A stretch of 64,000 bases of DNA from Echinicola strongylocentroti (lineage in GTDB: Bacteria > Bacteroidota > Bacteroidia > Cytophagales > Cyclobacteriaceae). Where the stretch lies: the NCBI RefSeq assembly GCF_003260975.1, contig NZ_CP030041.1:3333001-3397000 (forward strand), in the 5' to 3' direction. This document shows, one piece after another, positions 37,501 to 46,337 of the stretch; within the stretch, counting starts at the first letter, position 1; each line of letters begins with the position of its first letter. The notes under the pieces were generated by a model. It was not told the origin of the DNA, did no database searches, and worked only from the letters and a program-made list of their open reading frames with translations. The translations under genes were made by a program, and so were the position numbers.

Positions 37501-38891
37501 TGTTGCTGACCGCCTCGGCAGCGGCTTTGGGCTTTCTGCCTATGGCCATATCCCATTCTGCCGGGGCAGAGGTACAACGCCCTCTTGCCACAGTGGTGGT
37601 GGGCGGGCTGGTGACAGCCACCCTGCTTACCTTGTTGGTCGTTCCAGTGCTCTATGCACTCATGGCCGATAGGAAATTGGCTCCCAAATCCCCCTCTAAG
37701 GTAGTGGGAGCAATAATCTTGGTTCTACTGTCCATGGCAGGTAATTATGCCTATGGACAGGACCAACAGGTGGGGTTGAAAAGAGCGACGGAACTGGCCT
37801 TGGAGAATAACCGAAAGATACGCGCCTCGCAAGTGGAGTCCATCAGGCAGGAACAGCTACAGGGCAGCGCATGGAACATTGGCAAAACCGGGCTTTATTA
37901 TCTTTATGATGAGAACAATATAGCGGAAAATGGAGCTCCGATCAGGGTCTGGGGCATCAACCAGGTCATTGAATTCCCGACTGTATACGGAGCAAGGCAC
38001 CGATGGCAAAAAGAAAAGGCCAATCTCCAGCAAAAACAACATCAAATGGAAGTGTTCAGGGTAAAAAAAGAGGTTGCCAAAGCCTATTATACAGTAGTAT
38101 ACCAACGACAATTGACGGACCATTATGCGTATTTGGATAGCCTTTACAAGCAGTTTTCGACAGCAGCGGAGATGAGGTTTGAAGCTGGGGAATCCAATTT
38201 GTTGGAGAAATTGACAGCGGAGAGTAAATCCCAAGAGATGGCAGTATTGCTGGAACAAGTGCAAAAGGACAGAAAAAAAGCTACTATCGCCCTAAATGGA
38301 TGGATCCAGGGAGAGAACACCTATCAGGTAATCGACCATAAAATGCATAAGCTTACCCTGGAAAATGACACCTCACTGCATCCCGGCCTTGCTTATTACA
38401 ATCAATTAGAAGTAACCTATGGCCAGGAGACCAAGCTTGAAAAGCAGCAATTGTTGCCCGATCTGCAGGTTTCCCTTTTTCAGGGGACAAATCACTTGGC
38501 AAATGCCAAGCATTACCAGGGCATACAGGCGGGATTGGCCGTTCCATTGTGGTTCGGTGCCCAGCGGTCAAAGATCCAAGCAGCAAGATCAAGTCAGAAA
38601 AGCGCCCTGTTACAACGGGAAAATTATCGCATACGGTTGAAAACGAATCGTTTGGCACTACTCGAAGAACTGAAAAAATACCGCAAGGCCATAGACTATT
38701 ATGAACATACCGGCAAGAAGCTGGCAACGGGGATTTTGAGTAACGCCCAAATGGCCTATCGTGAAGGAGAAATTGACTTTCTCCAGTATATCCAACTGTT
38801 GGAAAATGCCCGTAACATTGAAATCACCTACCTTAAAAACCTGTGGGAATTTAACATGACCATATTGGAAGCCAACTTTATAACAAAATGA
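34563..38891 (+). CDS. CzcA/CusA-type RND metal pump fused to a CzcC-like outer-membrane factor
   Basis: A protein of about 1440 residues. Residues 1-1035 are a heavy-metal RND pump: N-terminal helix then HIPLGAVPDITNNQVQV, and a helix-4 region with GAIDFGIIIDGAVIIVEF carrying the acidic residues of the proton path. After a last helix and a signal-peptide-like joint (LLSMAGNYAYGQDQ, about 1058-1071), the final 380 residues are a TolC/CzcC-type coiled-coil barrel protein (ATELALENNRKIRASQVES and AYREGEIDFLQYIQLLENAR). Such fusions are known in Bacteroidota. ATG 34563 is preferred; a GTG at 34542 is possible. First gene of an operon with an adaptor and a two-component system. The metal is likely Cu, Ag, Zn or Co. 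Confidence 0.92.
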   Translation: MLQKLIHYSLHHKLVILLFTLGILGFGLYSLTHIPLGAVPDITNNQVQVITTSKNLATEDVEKFLTYPVELEMANLPNVKEIRSVSKFGLSIVTVVFEDRAGTYLPRQLIAEKLKLAEEKIPEGFGRPFMGPISTGLGEIYQYVIDVAPEYKGEYSITDLRTIQDWIIKRQLSGIPGVVEINTWGGYLKQYEVAVDPVKLRAMNIPLEKLYTVLRDNNSIAGGGYIEKTTETYFVRGEGLVESLEDIGNIVIENRNGVPVYVSDVAEVRFGHATRFGAITGNGEGEKVLGQVMMLKGADSQAVIGAVAHRVEEIKSSLPPGIIINPFLERSELIGKTTFTIAENLVLGCLIVIFVVVLLLGNLRSGLVVASVIPLCLLFALSLMYLTGVDANLMSLGAIDFGIIIDGAVIIVEFIAYQITSQHLSLTGLKGKERQSAIDKITLNGASKMMHSAVFGQLIIIIVFIPILSLVNVEGKMFRPMALVFCYALIGAMVLCFTYVPVMAALFIRPSNKSGPNLSAKLIAAVYRFYRPAIRWSLRYKKIVLSLAAGLLLLAGGLFFRMGGEFVPTLDEGDFVIQPVLKTGTSLQKTIETTTQMEKILLGFPEVDQVVTRIGAAEVPTDPMSMEESDVIIKLHPKDEWETAETKDGLADAFKEKLAILPGIDLEFTQPIEMRFNELITGVRADLAIKIFGEDLDLLYEKALEVEAAIQQVEGASDIIVEKTAGLPQMTVDYDRRKIAKYGLNVSDLNDLISMGFAGLPAGTVFEGEKQFDLVLRFDPHHRMNIQDIQSTSVQLPNGNSLPLSEFASIGYTTGPAKISRDDTKRRIVVGVNVRNRDLESVVDDVRKIIQEKISLPSGYSVTYGGQFENLRTARERLTIAVPIALLLIFIMLYFAFGSVKEAAIIYSAIPMAAVGGVFLLYVRGLPFSISAGVGFIALFGIAVLNGIVLIEEFKELREQGIRNVQKAVLIGTQKRLRPVLLTASAAALGFLPMAISHSAGAEVQRPLATVVVGGLVTATLLTLLVVPVLYALMADRKLAPKSPSKVVGAIILVLLSMAGNYAYGQDQQVGLKRATELALENNRKIRASQVESIRQEQLQGSAWNIGKTGLYYLYDENNIAENGAPIRVWGINQVIEFPTVYGARHRWQKEKANLQQKQHQMEVFRVKKEVAKAYYTVVYQRQLTDHYAYLDSLYKQFSTAAEMRFEAGESNLLEKLTAESKSQEMAVLLEQVQKDRKKATIALNGWIQGENTYQVIDHKMHKLTLENDTSLHPGLAYYNQLEVTYGQETKLEKQQLLPDLQVSLFQGTNHLANAKHYQGIQAGLAVPLWFGAQRSKIQAARSSQKSALLQRENYRIRLKTNRLALLEELKKYRKAIDYYEHTGKKLATGILSNAQMAYREGEIDFLQYIQLLENARNIEITYLKNLWEFNMTILEANFITK

Positions 38892-38894
38892 ACC

Positions 38895-40058
38895 ATGAGC
38901 ACTATCAATAACCGAATAAATATTTTCATACCACTATTGGGAAGCCTATTGTTGCTGGCCTGCAACAAGGATAAAACCCTGACCGGCCAAGGTTCGGCTA
39001 ATGCAGGGAGGGATATGGCTCCGGGAGAAATCATCCTGACCGATGAGCAGATCAGTGCCAATGACTTTGCCACGGGACGTTTTGAAACAAAGACTTTTCA
39101 CCAATCGGTAAGGGCAACCGGAATGCTGGACGTTCCCCCAGAGGGCAAAGTGGCCATAAGCGCTTATTTTGGAGGCTATGTAAAGGAGCTTCCCTTGCTT
39201 TCCGGTCAATACGTTAAAAAGGGCCAAACACTTATGGTCCTCGAAAACCCAGCGTTTATCCAATTACAAGAGGATCTTTTGGAAGCTAAGGGACAACTGG
39301 CCTACTTGGAATCCGATTACAGGAGACAGAAAGGATTGGCTCAATCAAAAGTGGCATCGGAGAAAAAGTTCTTAAAAGCGGAGGCTGATTATCAGGTGAT
39401 GAGGGCAAGGTATGAAGCCTTGCGGAAAAAACTCCATTTACTGGGAATCCAGGCTGACCAAATGGAGCCTGGGGACATCACCCCGATTATTCACGTAAAA
39501 GCCCCCATTTCGGGAACTGTTACCGCCATTCATGCACAGCGGGGCATGTTTCTGGAGCCCTCTGACGTGGCACTGGAACTGGTCAATACAGGAGGGCTTC
39601 ACCTTGAACTGAGGGTGTTTGAAAAGGATGCCTGGAAGATCAAGGAGGGCCAGCAAGTGGTCTTTAACCTGCAGGACAACCCGTCAAAGGAGTATTTCGG
39701 AAAGGTACAACTGGTGGGAAAATCTGTGGATCTGGACGAAAGGAGCATTGGTCTGCATGTCCATTTTAAACCGTCCGAGGAGGTGGCCGGATGGATGCCG
39801 GGCATGTACGTCGAAGCTGCTATCCAAACAGCTTCTGTCCAGGAAGCGGGGCTTCCCGAAGAAGCGATTGTACGGTCGGGAAACCTACATTACGTCCTGA
39901 TGCAAACAGAAAGGACACCGGGTGAAAGAAGGTTTATCCGAAAACGGGTAGTGACCGGAAATACAGAGGAAGGGTATTTGGAAATAAAGAACAGTAGGGA
40001 CTTTGCTGAAAATGCCGTATTCCTGACCAGTGGCGCCTTTAATTTGATTGCAGAATAG
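38895..40058 (+). CDS. RND efflux periplasmic adaptor (CzcB/CusB type), lipoprotein
   Basis: A 387-residue adaptor linking the pump to the outer-membrane channel. The N-terminus is a lipoprotein signal with lipobox LLLACN (Cys at about 23). A lipoyl/barrel-sandwich half starts GKVAISAYFGGYVKELPLLSGQ (written here in two parts: GKVAISAYFGGYV, then KELPLLSGQ), followed by a helical hairpin (about 115-185) and the second half VKAPISGTVTAIHAQRG (about 199-215). The gene starts 3 bp after the pump stop, so translation is coupled. Confidence 0.93.
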   Translation: MSTINNRINIFIPLLGSLLLLACNKDKTLTGQGSANAGRDMAPGEIILTDEQISANDFATGRFETKTFHQSVRATGMLDVPPEGKVAISAYFGGYVKELPLLSGQYVKKGQTLMVLENPAFIQLQEDLLEAKGQLAYLESDYRRQKGLAQSKVASEKKFLKAEADYQVMRARYEALRKKLHLLGIQADQMEPGDITPIIHVKAPISGTVTAIHAQRGMFLEPSDVALELVNTGGLHLELRVFEKDAWKIKEGQQVVFNLQDNPSKEYFGKVQLVGKSVDLDERSIGLHVHFKPSEEVAGWMPGMYVEAAIQTASVQEAGLPEEAIVRSGNLHYVLMQTERTPGERRFIRKRVVTGNTEEGYLEIKNSRDFAENAVFLTSGAFNLIAE

Positions 40059-40136
40059 CGTACTTGGCAAAGGATTTTGTTAGATTGGAGCCAACATCCG
40101 GTAAGGCAACTAAAGATTGTATAAATTGAAAAGCAT

Positions 40137-40802
40137 ATGAAACTGTTGATTGTAGAAGATGAACCAGGCATCGTCAACTTTTTGAAGCAGGGCTTTGAGG
40201 AAGAGGGGTATCAGGTCAATTCTGCCCATGATGGAGAAAAAGGGTTGGATATGGCCGTTTCAAATAATTATGATGTGCTTTTGCTGGACTGGATGGTGCC
40301 AGGGTTAAGTGGTATTGAAATCTGCAGGGCTTTCCGTAAGGTCAATAAAAATGTCCCTGTAATTTTCCTCACTGCCAAGGATGAAGTGGCAGATGTGGTC
40401 TTTGGCCTACAGGCCGGAGCCAATGATTATATTAAAAAGCCATTTCATTTTGAAGAATTGCTGGAAAGGGTAAAAGTACAGCTCAGGCCGGTTTCAGGTG
40501 AACACGAGGTGTTCTGTATTGGGAGTATACGATTGGATACCGGAACGCACCAAGTGTTCAAGCAGAACGAGGAAATCCATCTCACCCAAAAAGAATTCTC
40601 CCTGTTGGAGTACTTGCTTCGCCATAAGGGAAAGGCCTGTAGAAGGACCCAAATCATTGAACATGTCTGGGACATCAATTTTGATTATAGTTCTGGTGTA
40701 ATAGATGTGTACATCAATGCCCTGCGGAAAAAGCTGCGGCTGGACGAGACGGATAACTATATACAGACCATTCGGGGAGTAGGCTACATTGTCAAGGAAT
40801 AA
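40137..40802 (+). CDS. OmpR-family response regulator
   Basis: A 221-residue regulator. The receiver domain has the acidic pocket EDEP (about 6-9), the phospho-acceptor Asp in LLLDWMVPG (about 51), and the switch Thr/Lys (FLTAKDE and YIKKPF). The winged-helix DNA-binding domain (about 125-220) ends RGVGYIVKE. It starts 78 bp after the adaptor gene and overlaps the kinase gene by one base (TAATG), so it is the partner of that kinase. It most likely activates the efflux operon in response to metal, like CusR/CzcR. Confidence 0.95.
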   Translation: MKLLIVEDEPGIVNFLKQGFEEEGYQVNSAHDGEKGLDMAVSNNYDVLLLDWMVPGLSGIEICRAFRKVNKNVPVIFLTAKDEVADVVFGLQAGANDYIKKPFHFEELLERVKVQLRPVSGEHEVFCIGSIRLDTGTHQVFKQNEEIHLTQKEFSLLEYLLRHKGKACRRTQIIEHVWDINFDYSSGVIDVYINALRKKLRLDETDNYIQTIRGVGYIVKE

Positions 40803-42190
40803 TGAAACTTGACTTTAAAAACAGGATTGCCCTTTATTACCTCATGGCCACTTCGGTCATCAGTATATTGGCCTTTGTCTTTATCTATTTCATGGTAAAG
40901 GATACCATGTACGACAGCCTTGATCATAGCCTTTCATATGAGGCGCGCAAGCACCTATCAGAAATCGCGGTCGTAGCCGATACAATCTATTTTACCCATA
41001 AAAAGGAATGGGAAGAAACCGAACACCGTGAAGTACAGATCAACCCGGTCTTTTTGCAGTTAATGGATACGGAAGGGCAGATAATGGACAAGTCTCCTAA
41101 CCTAAAAGAAGATCACTTGGTCATGAATCACGCTTTTTCAGGTGATACCCATTACAATACGCAACTAAAGGACCGGCCTATCCGGCAAACACAGATTGAT
41201 ATCAAACAAGAGGGAACGGTCAAGGGGTATATTGTGGCCGCTATCCCCATAGAATCCTCCTTGATGGTGCTGTCCAACTTGAGCCGTACGCTTTTGGGCT
41301 TGTTTCCACTTACCATGGTGATGTTGTTCTTGATATCCAGGTATTTGGCAGGAAAGAGTATCCGACCCATCTCGGCGATCATCCATACCACTGGAAGGAT
41401 TACCAAGAACAATCTGGGAGAGAGGGTTCCACTGCCCACGCAAAAGGATGAACTATACGACCTGTCCACATCGATCAATGGGCTGCTCAACAGGATTGAA
41501 GAGGCGCTGGAACGTGAAAAGCAGTTTACCTCTGATGCCTCCCATGAATTGCGCACCCCGCTTTCTACCCTAAGGGGCACCTTGGAAATTCTCGTACGAA
41601 AGGAACGTAACATTAGCGAATATGAAGAGAATATCCGAAAAAGCCTTGTAGAGGTGGACAGGATGTCAGAGATCGTAGAACAATTGCTGTTTCTTGCCAG
41701 AAATGGGCAGGCTTCTGACCCTAGCCTCCAACAGACAGTGGCACTGGCGGTTTTGGTAGATGAGGTGCTTTCCAGGCAGCACAAGGCCATCAAGGCCAAA
41801 CAACTGCGAATATCCATGGAATCCAACAGTTGGGGGAATTTTGAAGTGCCTTATTATTATGGCTCGGTAATCTTGGAGAACATCCTTGGCAATGCCATTA
41901 AATATAGCCATATGGACGGCAGGGTGGTCATAGAGCTGAATGGGGACCCCGCAGGGTGTTATTGTTTGGTGACCGACCAAGGAGTAGGTATCAAGGCTGA
42001 AGACCTGGACCATATCTACTATCCCTTTTTCAGGTCCGATTACCTAAAGCACAAACAGATAAAGGGCCTAGGGCTTGGCCTTTCGATAGCAAGAAAGGCA
42101 GCGTTGGCCATTGGTGCTAAAATTACCATAGACAGTGAACTGGGAAATTGGACGGCAGTCAGGGTTTCCTTTGATCAAAAGGTTTCTTAA
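40802..42190 (+). CDS. Sensor histidine kinase (CusS/CzcS-like)
   Basis: A 462-residue membrane kinase. Two transmembrane helices (about 10-32 and 158-180) bracket a periplasmic sensor domain of about 125 residues. A HAMP domain (about 180-235) leads to HisKA with SHELRTPLSTL (His at about 249) and a HATPase with NILGNAIKYSH (about 360-370), VTDQGVGI and GLGLGLSIA. The architecture and gene order match copper/zinc-sensing kinases of RND metal-efflux operons. The periplasmic domain contains several histidines (for instance THKKEWEETEHRE) that could bind metal. Confidence 0.93.
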   Translation: MKLDFKNRIALYYLMATSVISILAFVFIYFMVKDTMYDSLDHSLSYEARKHLSEIAVVADTIYFTHKKEWEETEHREVQINPVFLQLMDTEGQIMDKSPNLKEDHLVMNHAFSGDTHYNTQLKDRPIRQTQIDIKQEGTVKGYIVAAIPIESSLMVLSNLSRTLLGLFPLTMVMLFLISRYLAGKSIRPISAIIHTTGRITKNNLGERVPLPTQKDELYDLSTSINGLLNRIEEALEREKQFTSDASHELRTPLSTLRGTLEILVRKERNISEYEENIRKSLVEVDRMSEIVEQLLFLARNGQASDPSLQQTVALAVLVDEVLSRQHKAIKAKQLRISMESNSWGNFEVPYYYGSVILENILGNAIKYSHMDGRVVIELNGDPAGCYCLVTDQGVGIKAEDLDHIYYPFFRSDYLKHKQIKGLGLGLSIARKAALAIGAKITIDSELGNWTAVRVSFDQKVS

Positions 42191-42505
42191 AAGTATGGGG
42201 AATCGTCTCGCTTATGGGGGACAGCGGTAAAACCGGTTGTCCAAATGCCATAACTGTCAGATGGGGCCGCCCTGAAGCAAGTTTTCCTTGGAACCTATTG
42301 TTGCTGCCATTTGGAAAAAGCGTAGGCGTAGTGTAGACTTCTGTGCAAGGTAAGCAATGAAGTGAAATGGCCATACCAAAAGCTCGTTTATGATTTCCTG
42401 AAATTTGTTGGAACAGAGGTGCATTCTGCCCCAAGTAGAATTAGTTTACTGTAAATGGTATGTTTCTTGTAGTTGGCATTGGCATAAACCAACTAATTAT
42501 TCTAT
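42191..42505. other. 315 bp intergenic, nothing recognised
   Basis: This stretch between the kinase gene and the DUF4382 gene shows no tRNA, terminator or convincing open frame. A 91-codon frame on the - strand (42159-42434) has no recognisable domain and overlaps the kinase end. Confidence 0.5.
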
Positions 42506-43348
42506 ATGGACCTATCTAATACTAAAAACTGGGCGATCGCAATTTTGGTTGTGGTCATTTTTGCATCCTGCAATAGCGAGGATGATGAAATTAGGGAGGG
42601 GAATGCCAAGGTAAATGTATCATTGATCGATGCCCCAGCAGATTATGATGGAGTATGGGTAGATGTTTTAGGAGTGGAAATACTTCCTGGTGATGTGGAT
42701 GGAAATGATGAAAGCGCTTGGATAAATATTCCATATGAGAATGAAGACGGACAGGTTGACCTATTGACATTGACTGGAGGTAATGCTGAGTTCATTGGCT
42801 CCAAGGAAGTCCCTGCAGGCAAGATTTCTCAAATCAGGTTACTTCTGGGTGAGGACAACTATTTGGTTATGGATGGTGAGCGAATTGAACTCACTACTCC
42901 CAGTGCCCAACAAAGTGGACTTAAGCTACAGTTGAACCAAGAATTGATGGCCGGTATCCAATACGACCTTGTTATCGACTTTGATGCTGCCAAATCCATT
43001 GTTGAGGCCGGAAATTCCGGGAGGTATATTTTGAAGCCTGTGATCAGGGCAGTAGCAGAAGAGTCTGCCTCCATAGAGGGCCAGGTACTTCCTGTGGAAG
43101 CTGATCCTGTAATCTATGGGGTTATCAATGAGGATACGGTAAGTACCTTCACAAATGAAACTGGAGCTTTCGCCCTGAGAGGACTTGTTTCCGGAGATTA
43201 TACCATTATAATTGATCCTGTTGAAGGTTATCAGACCGCTATACTCCATAATGTGACAGCAGTTGAAGGAGAAGTAACCCTATTGGATCCCATTGAACTG
43301 GAAACGTCAGAGACAATGAAAATTGCAGACACTATCCCCGTCTTATAA
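42506..43348 (+). CDS. DUF4382-domain lipoprotein with carboxypeptidase-regulatory-like end
   Basis: A 280-residue surface or periplasmic lipoprotein. The signal peptide ends in the lipobox FASCN (Cys at about 22). The DUF4382 domain spans about 35-185 (KVNVSLIDAPADYDGVWVDV at its start, and GKISQIRLLLGEDNYLV). The last 90 residues (SIEGQVLPVEADPVIYGVIN) look like a carboxypeptidase-regulatory-like beta domain. The function of DUF4382 is unknown; it is frequent in Bacteroidota as a lipoprotein. It is not obviously connected with the metal-efflux operon upstream. Confidence 0.88.
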   Translation: MDLSNTKNWAIAILVVVIFASCNSEDDEIREGNAKVNVSLIDAPADYDGVWVDVLGVEILPGDVDGNDESAWINIPYENEDGQVDLLTLTGGNAEFIGSKEVPAGKISQIRLLLGEDNYLVMDGERIELTTPSAQQSGLKLQLNQELMAGIQYDLVIDFDAAKSIVEAGNSGRYILKPVIRAVAEESASIEGQVLPVEADPVIYGVINEDTVSTFTNETGAFALRGLVSGDYTIIIDPVEGYQTAILHNVTAVEGEVTLLDPIELETSETMKIADTIPVL

Positions 43349-44049
43349 GCTCTCCTTTCTTTGGGCTTTAGAATGATGGACTGTTTTTTCTTTCAAATAT
43401 TAGACAATGCTCGGGGGATACAATCAAGATATAATGGCTTAATTTTTCCACCTTTGTAAGCATTTCCTTTATTGGGAAGGTTAAACGAGATAAATAATAC
43501 AATTAGGTTCCTCTATAAACCCGTTTTGTTGTACAGCCCCCTCGGGTCGGGCTATCCGTTTTGTCCCGGCAGGGCCGGGGATGCCGCTGCTATCCCTGCT
43601 GCGGGATGGTGTTTTGCTCCATAAATATCCGTTGTGGTTTTTTGGCTATGTGCCAAGGGATTATTTGAGACTTGTTTTGCTCTATTGCTGTCTTCTGGTC
43701 AAGTTTTGCCAAGTAGTGAAAAAACGGATATCCTTTTAGAAACCCAGACATAGTGGGGCGTGAACAGTGGATAACTTCCCATAAGTTACCCACAATTAAC
43801 ACCCATAATAACAATACTTTTTTTGTTTCATTCTATTTGCTTTCCTCCCTTTTCGAAAAGTGGGAGAGGGTTTGTTCATTAATCATTGCACAAAGTTCGC
43901 TTTTGGGCTGCCGGGGCGGCCAAGAGTGTCCGGCATAAACACGTGCCTTTCCCGCATTGCCCCCATTTATTCCGTTGCCACTTGGCCTTGGTTGCCCTCA
44001 AGCGGTATGGCGTCCATAATTAATTTCCAACCATCAAAAACGAAATGTT
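43349..44049. other. 700 bp non-coding, GC-rich structured DNA upstream of radC-like gene
   Basis: No gene is supported. At 43540-43605 the DNA becomes GC-rich and structured: CCCGGC (43565-43570) and GCCGGG (43574-43579) form a tight hairpin, followed by GCCGCTGCTATCCCTGCTGC. From memory, closely similar GC-rich segments occur in intergenic regions of Bacteroidota conjugative elements. Combined with the RadC-like gene immediately downstream, it suggests a remnant of an integrative conjugative element. No relaxase or tra gene is visible. Confidence 0.45.
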
Positions 44050-44520
44050 ATGGACAGCAACAACAAAAACTCCACATTCGACCAGGTAGCTGAAATTACG
44101 CTGAGCTATCGTCCCAATTCCAAATTGTCAGAAAAACCTAAGATTACCTCATCCCAGATTGCAGAGAGGATATTGAGGGCACACTGGGAGGACTCCAAGC
44201 TGGAATTCATCGAGGAGTTCAAAGTGATATTGCTCAACAGGGCAAACCGCGTCCTGGGTATTGTCAGTGCATCGTCCGGTGGGATATCCGGAACGGTGGT
44301 GGATATCAAGGTCATCTTTGGAGCGGCCATGAAGGCGTCCGCATCGGGCATCATCCTTTCGCACAACCATCCGGGAGGGACACTTTACCCCAGTGAAAGG
44401 GATTCCAAGATCACCGAAAGGTTGGTCAAGGCAGGAAAGCTATTGGATATCCCGGTAATGGACCATATCATCCTTACAGCGGACGGGTATTATTCCTTTG
44501 CGGATAGGGGAGGGCTGTAA
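44050..44520 (+). CDS. RadC-like JAB/MPN-domain protein
   Basis: A 156-residue protein of the RadC type. The metal-binding JAMM motif is intact: SHNHPGG (about 105-111) and SERDSKIT (about 115-122), with the upstream glutamate in IEEFKVILLNRANRVLG. It lacks the N-terminal helix-hairpin-helix of full-length RadC; this short form is a frequent cargo of Bacteroidota conjugative transposons and plasmids. RadC's true function is unsettled (it is not the repair protein once supposed). It is the clearest mobile-element marker between the recombinase and the Sus cassette. Confidence 0.92.
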   Translation: MDSNNKNSTFDQVAEITLSYRPNSKLSEKPKITSSQIAERILRAHWEDSKLEFIEEFKVILLNRANRVLGIVSASSGGISGTVVDIKVIFGAAMKASASGIILSHNHPGGTLYPSERDSKITERLVKAGKLLDIPVMDHIILTADGYYSFADRGGL

Positions 44521-44545
44521 GGCCCTTTTTTAACCACATTTTTAT

Positions 44546-45199
44546 TTAGCTTTTTTTCTGTTCCCTTGCCTCATTATAAGCCCATTCCAAAATATTCTCG
44601 ATACTTTTGAACAATCGGTCCCTGCGTTCCCCTATTTCATTCTCTATTTCGCAAAAGCTGCCTCCTGTAGCATTTGAATGTAGAATCTGATAGTAAATAC
44701 CTCCCAACATCAATCCGGTAATTGCCCGAATATCTACTGAGGTATCTTTAAAATACTCATCTGCTATACCGAATACTTCGCTTCCGAAGGCTTCCCGACG
44801 TTCACTTATTTCCCGCATCAACGTACTGTGTTCGCTAATTTCCCAAAGGATTATCTTTTGAGCTTCGGGTTCCGCAGACATATGTTCGTACAGTTTTTTT
44901 AACACATTTTCAATCAAATGCCTGCCATGGTCAGCCTTATGTTGGTCCAGCATTTCCGATGCACGGTTTTCAAAGCCCATCCAATAGTCTCTTCTTTTTA
45001 CATAGGTTTCGATGAGTTTATCGGCAGTTTCGAAATACCGATAGATCAGTTTTTTACTGACCCCGGCCGTGTTGGCAATATTGTTTACGCCCAGTTTGGT
45101 ATATCCCTGCCTCCGGATAATCTCACCTACGGCATCTATTAGCTTTAACTTCGTACGTTCTTTGTTTCGGAATTCTCCGTCTGGTATTTTTCTCGCCAT
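44546..45199 (-). CDS. TetR/AcrR-family transcriptional regulator
   Basis: A 217-residue repressor. The N-terminal helix-turn-helix is at about 22-65 (GEIIRRQGYTKLGVNNIANT, then AGVSKKLIYRYFETADKLI), the remainder being the ligand-binding helical domain. It is divergent from the outer-membrane barrel gene at 45381, and the 181 bp between them holds a 13-bp inverted repeat that should be its operator. It therefore probably represses itself and the barrel gene. The ligand is unknown. Confidence 0.93.
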   Translation of the reverse strand: MARKIPDGEFRNKERTKLKLIDAVGEIIRRQGYTKLGVNNIANTAGVSKKLIYRYFETADKLIETYVKRRDYWMGFENRASEMLDQHKADHGRHLIENVLKKLYEHMSAEPEAQKIILWEISEHSTLMREISERREAFGSEVFGIADEYFKDTSVDIRAITGLMLGGIYYQILHSNATGGSFCEIENEIGERRDRLFKSIENILEWAYNEAREQKKS

Positions 45200-45246
45200 T
45201 TTAACCTCTGGTTTTATTCTCTATGATGAAGATACTGTTTATTTCA

Positions 45247-45282
45247 CCAAGTGGTAACAAATTTATTTATGTCACCACTTGG
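45247..45282. promoter_or_regulatory. Palindromic operator for the TetR-family regulator
   Basis: CCAAGTGGTAACA (45247-45259) and TGTCACCACTTGG (45270-45282) are reverse complements at 12 of 13 positions, with a 10-nt AT-rich spacer. The site lies 48 bp before the TetR start codon and about 100 bp before the divergent barrel gene. Size and position are those of a typical TetR-family operator. Confidence 0.75.
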
Positions 45283-45380
45283 AAAGATTATGTTTCCTAC
45301 TTTTACATGGTGACAGCTTTTTCACAAGCTGGTATCACTGGAATTTAATTGTTATTGTATGACAAAACAGAATTTTACTT

Positions 45381-46094
45381 ATGATGAAAAAATACCTTTA
45401 TGCCTGTCTGCTTTTGTTTGTGTCCACCATGTTTTTTTCCTCTTTAAGTAATGCACAAGTGCAATGGGGAGTACGTGCGGGAATGAATATGGCCAATTCC
45501 AAGTTTACACAAGCTGACGGCAGTGTAGAGGAAACCGACCCAGTCGTTCGCATGCAAATTGGCCTTACCCTGGATGTTCCGGTTTGGAATAATATTTATT
45601 TACAACCTTCTTTAATTTACCAAGGGAAAGGATTCAAAGGAATGGGGATATGGCCTGCCCTTGCCGAAGAGGACAGCGAGTTCAAGGTGAATCTATCTTA
45701 TTTGGTGATGCCCATACATGTCGTTTTCAAGCCAAAATTGGGGAGCTCTGGGCACCTTTTGGTGGGAGCAGGACCTTATATAGGTTATGGGCTCGGCGGA
45801 AAATGGGAAAGTGAATCCGATTTACTTTATGATGACATAATGCTTGCACAGCGGCAGGGAGATGTGAATTTCACAAAAGATGGTTCAGTTGGAGAAATGG
45901 GGGCCTATAACTACGGTGAGCCTTGGGATTATGGGATAGGTTTCTTACTCGGTTATGAATTCATGGAGCGTTACAGTGTTCAGGTCAATGGGGATTTTGG
46001 CATGGCTGATCTCCAATATAAATACGGAGACTATGATACCGGTCAGGAACTCAAAAACTTAACCTTCGGTGTTTCTTTTGGCTATAAATTCTAG
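45381..46094 (+). CDS. Outer-membrane beta-barrel protein (PorT-like)
   Basis: A 237-residue exported barrel protein. The signal peptide is about residues 1-25 (ending SLSNAQ). The mature protein starts VQWGVRAGMNMANSKF, has alternating strands such as NIYLQPSLIYQGKGFKG and ends in an aromatic residue (SFGYKF), typical of outer-membrane barrels of the OMP_b-brl_2 group. It is divergent from a TetR regulator and shares its operator region. A role in permeability or stress response under TetR control is inference. Confidence 0.88.
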   Translation: MMKKYLYACLLLFVSTMFFSSLSNAQVQWGVRAGMNMANSKFTQADGSVEETDPVVRMQIGLTLDVPVWNNIYLQPSLIYQGKGFKGMGIWPALAEEDSEFKVNLSYLVMPIHVVFKPKLGSSGHLLVGAGPYIGYGLGGKWESESDLLYDDIMLAQRQGDVNFTKDGSVGEMGAYNYGEPWDYGIGFLLGYEFMERYSVQVNGDFGMADLQYKYGDYDTGQELKNLTFGVSFGYKF

Positions 46095-46337
46095 GTAATT
46101 TAGGATTATTGATGTCAAAACATCCCTTATTACTGCAATTGCCGGTTTTCTGTTTTGGTAAGTTCACTCGCCAAAATCAAATTTTATCAAAACTAAGACG
46201 TTGGTGCATTAAAGGTTGTCTCATTTCAAATAATCCAATAAGTTGATGTTAAGGTGAGCCAGAATTCATTGCTCACAGATATTCGCTCATTTTTTCTTTC
46301 TACCCACTTAGTGTTTCTACAAATTAACTCGTCAATA

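Noticed and set aside
42159..42434. A 91-codon - strand frame between the kinase and DUF4382 genes
   Set aside because: It overlaps the kinase end and has no recognisable domain or signal.
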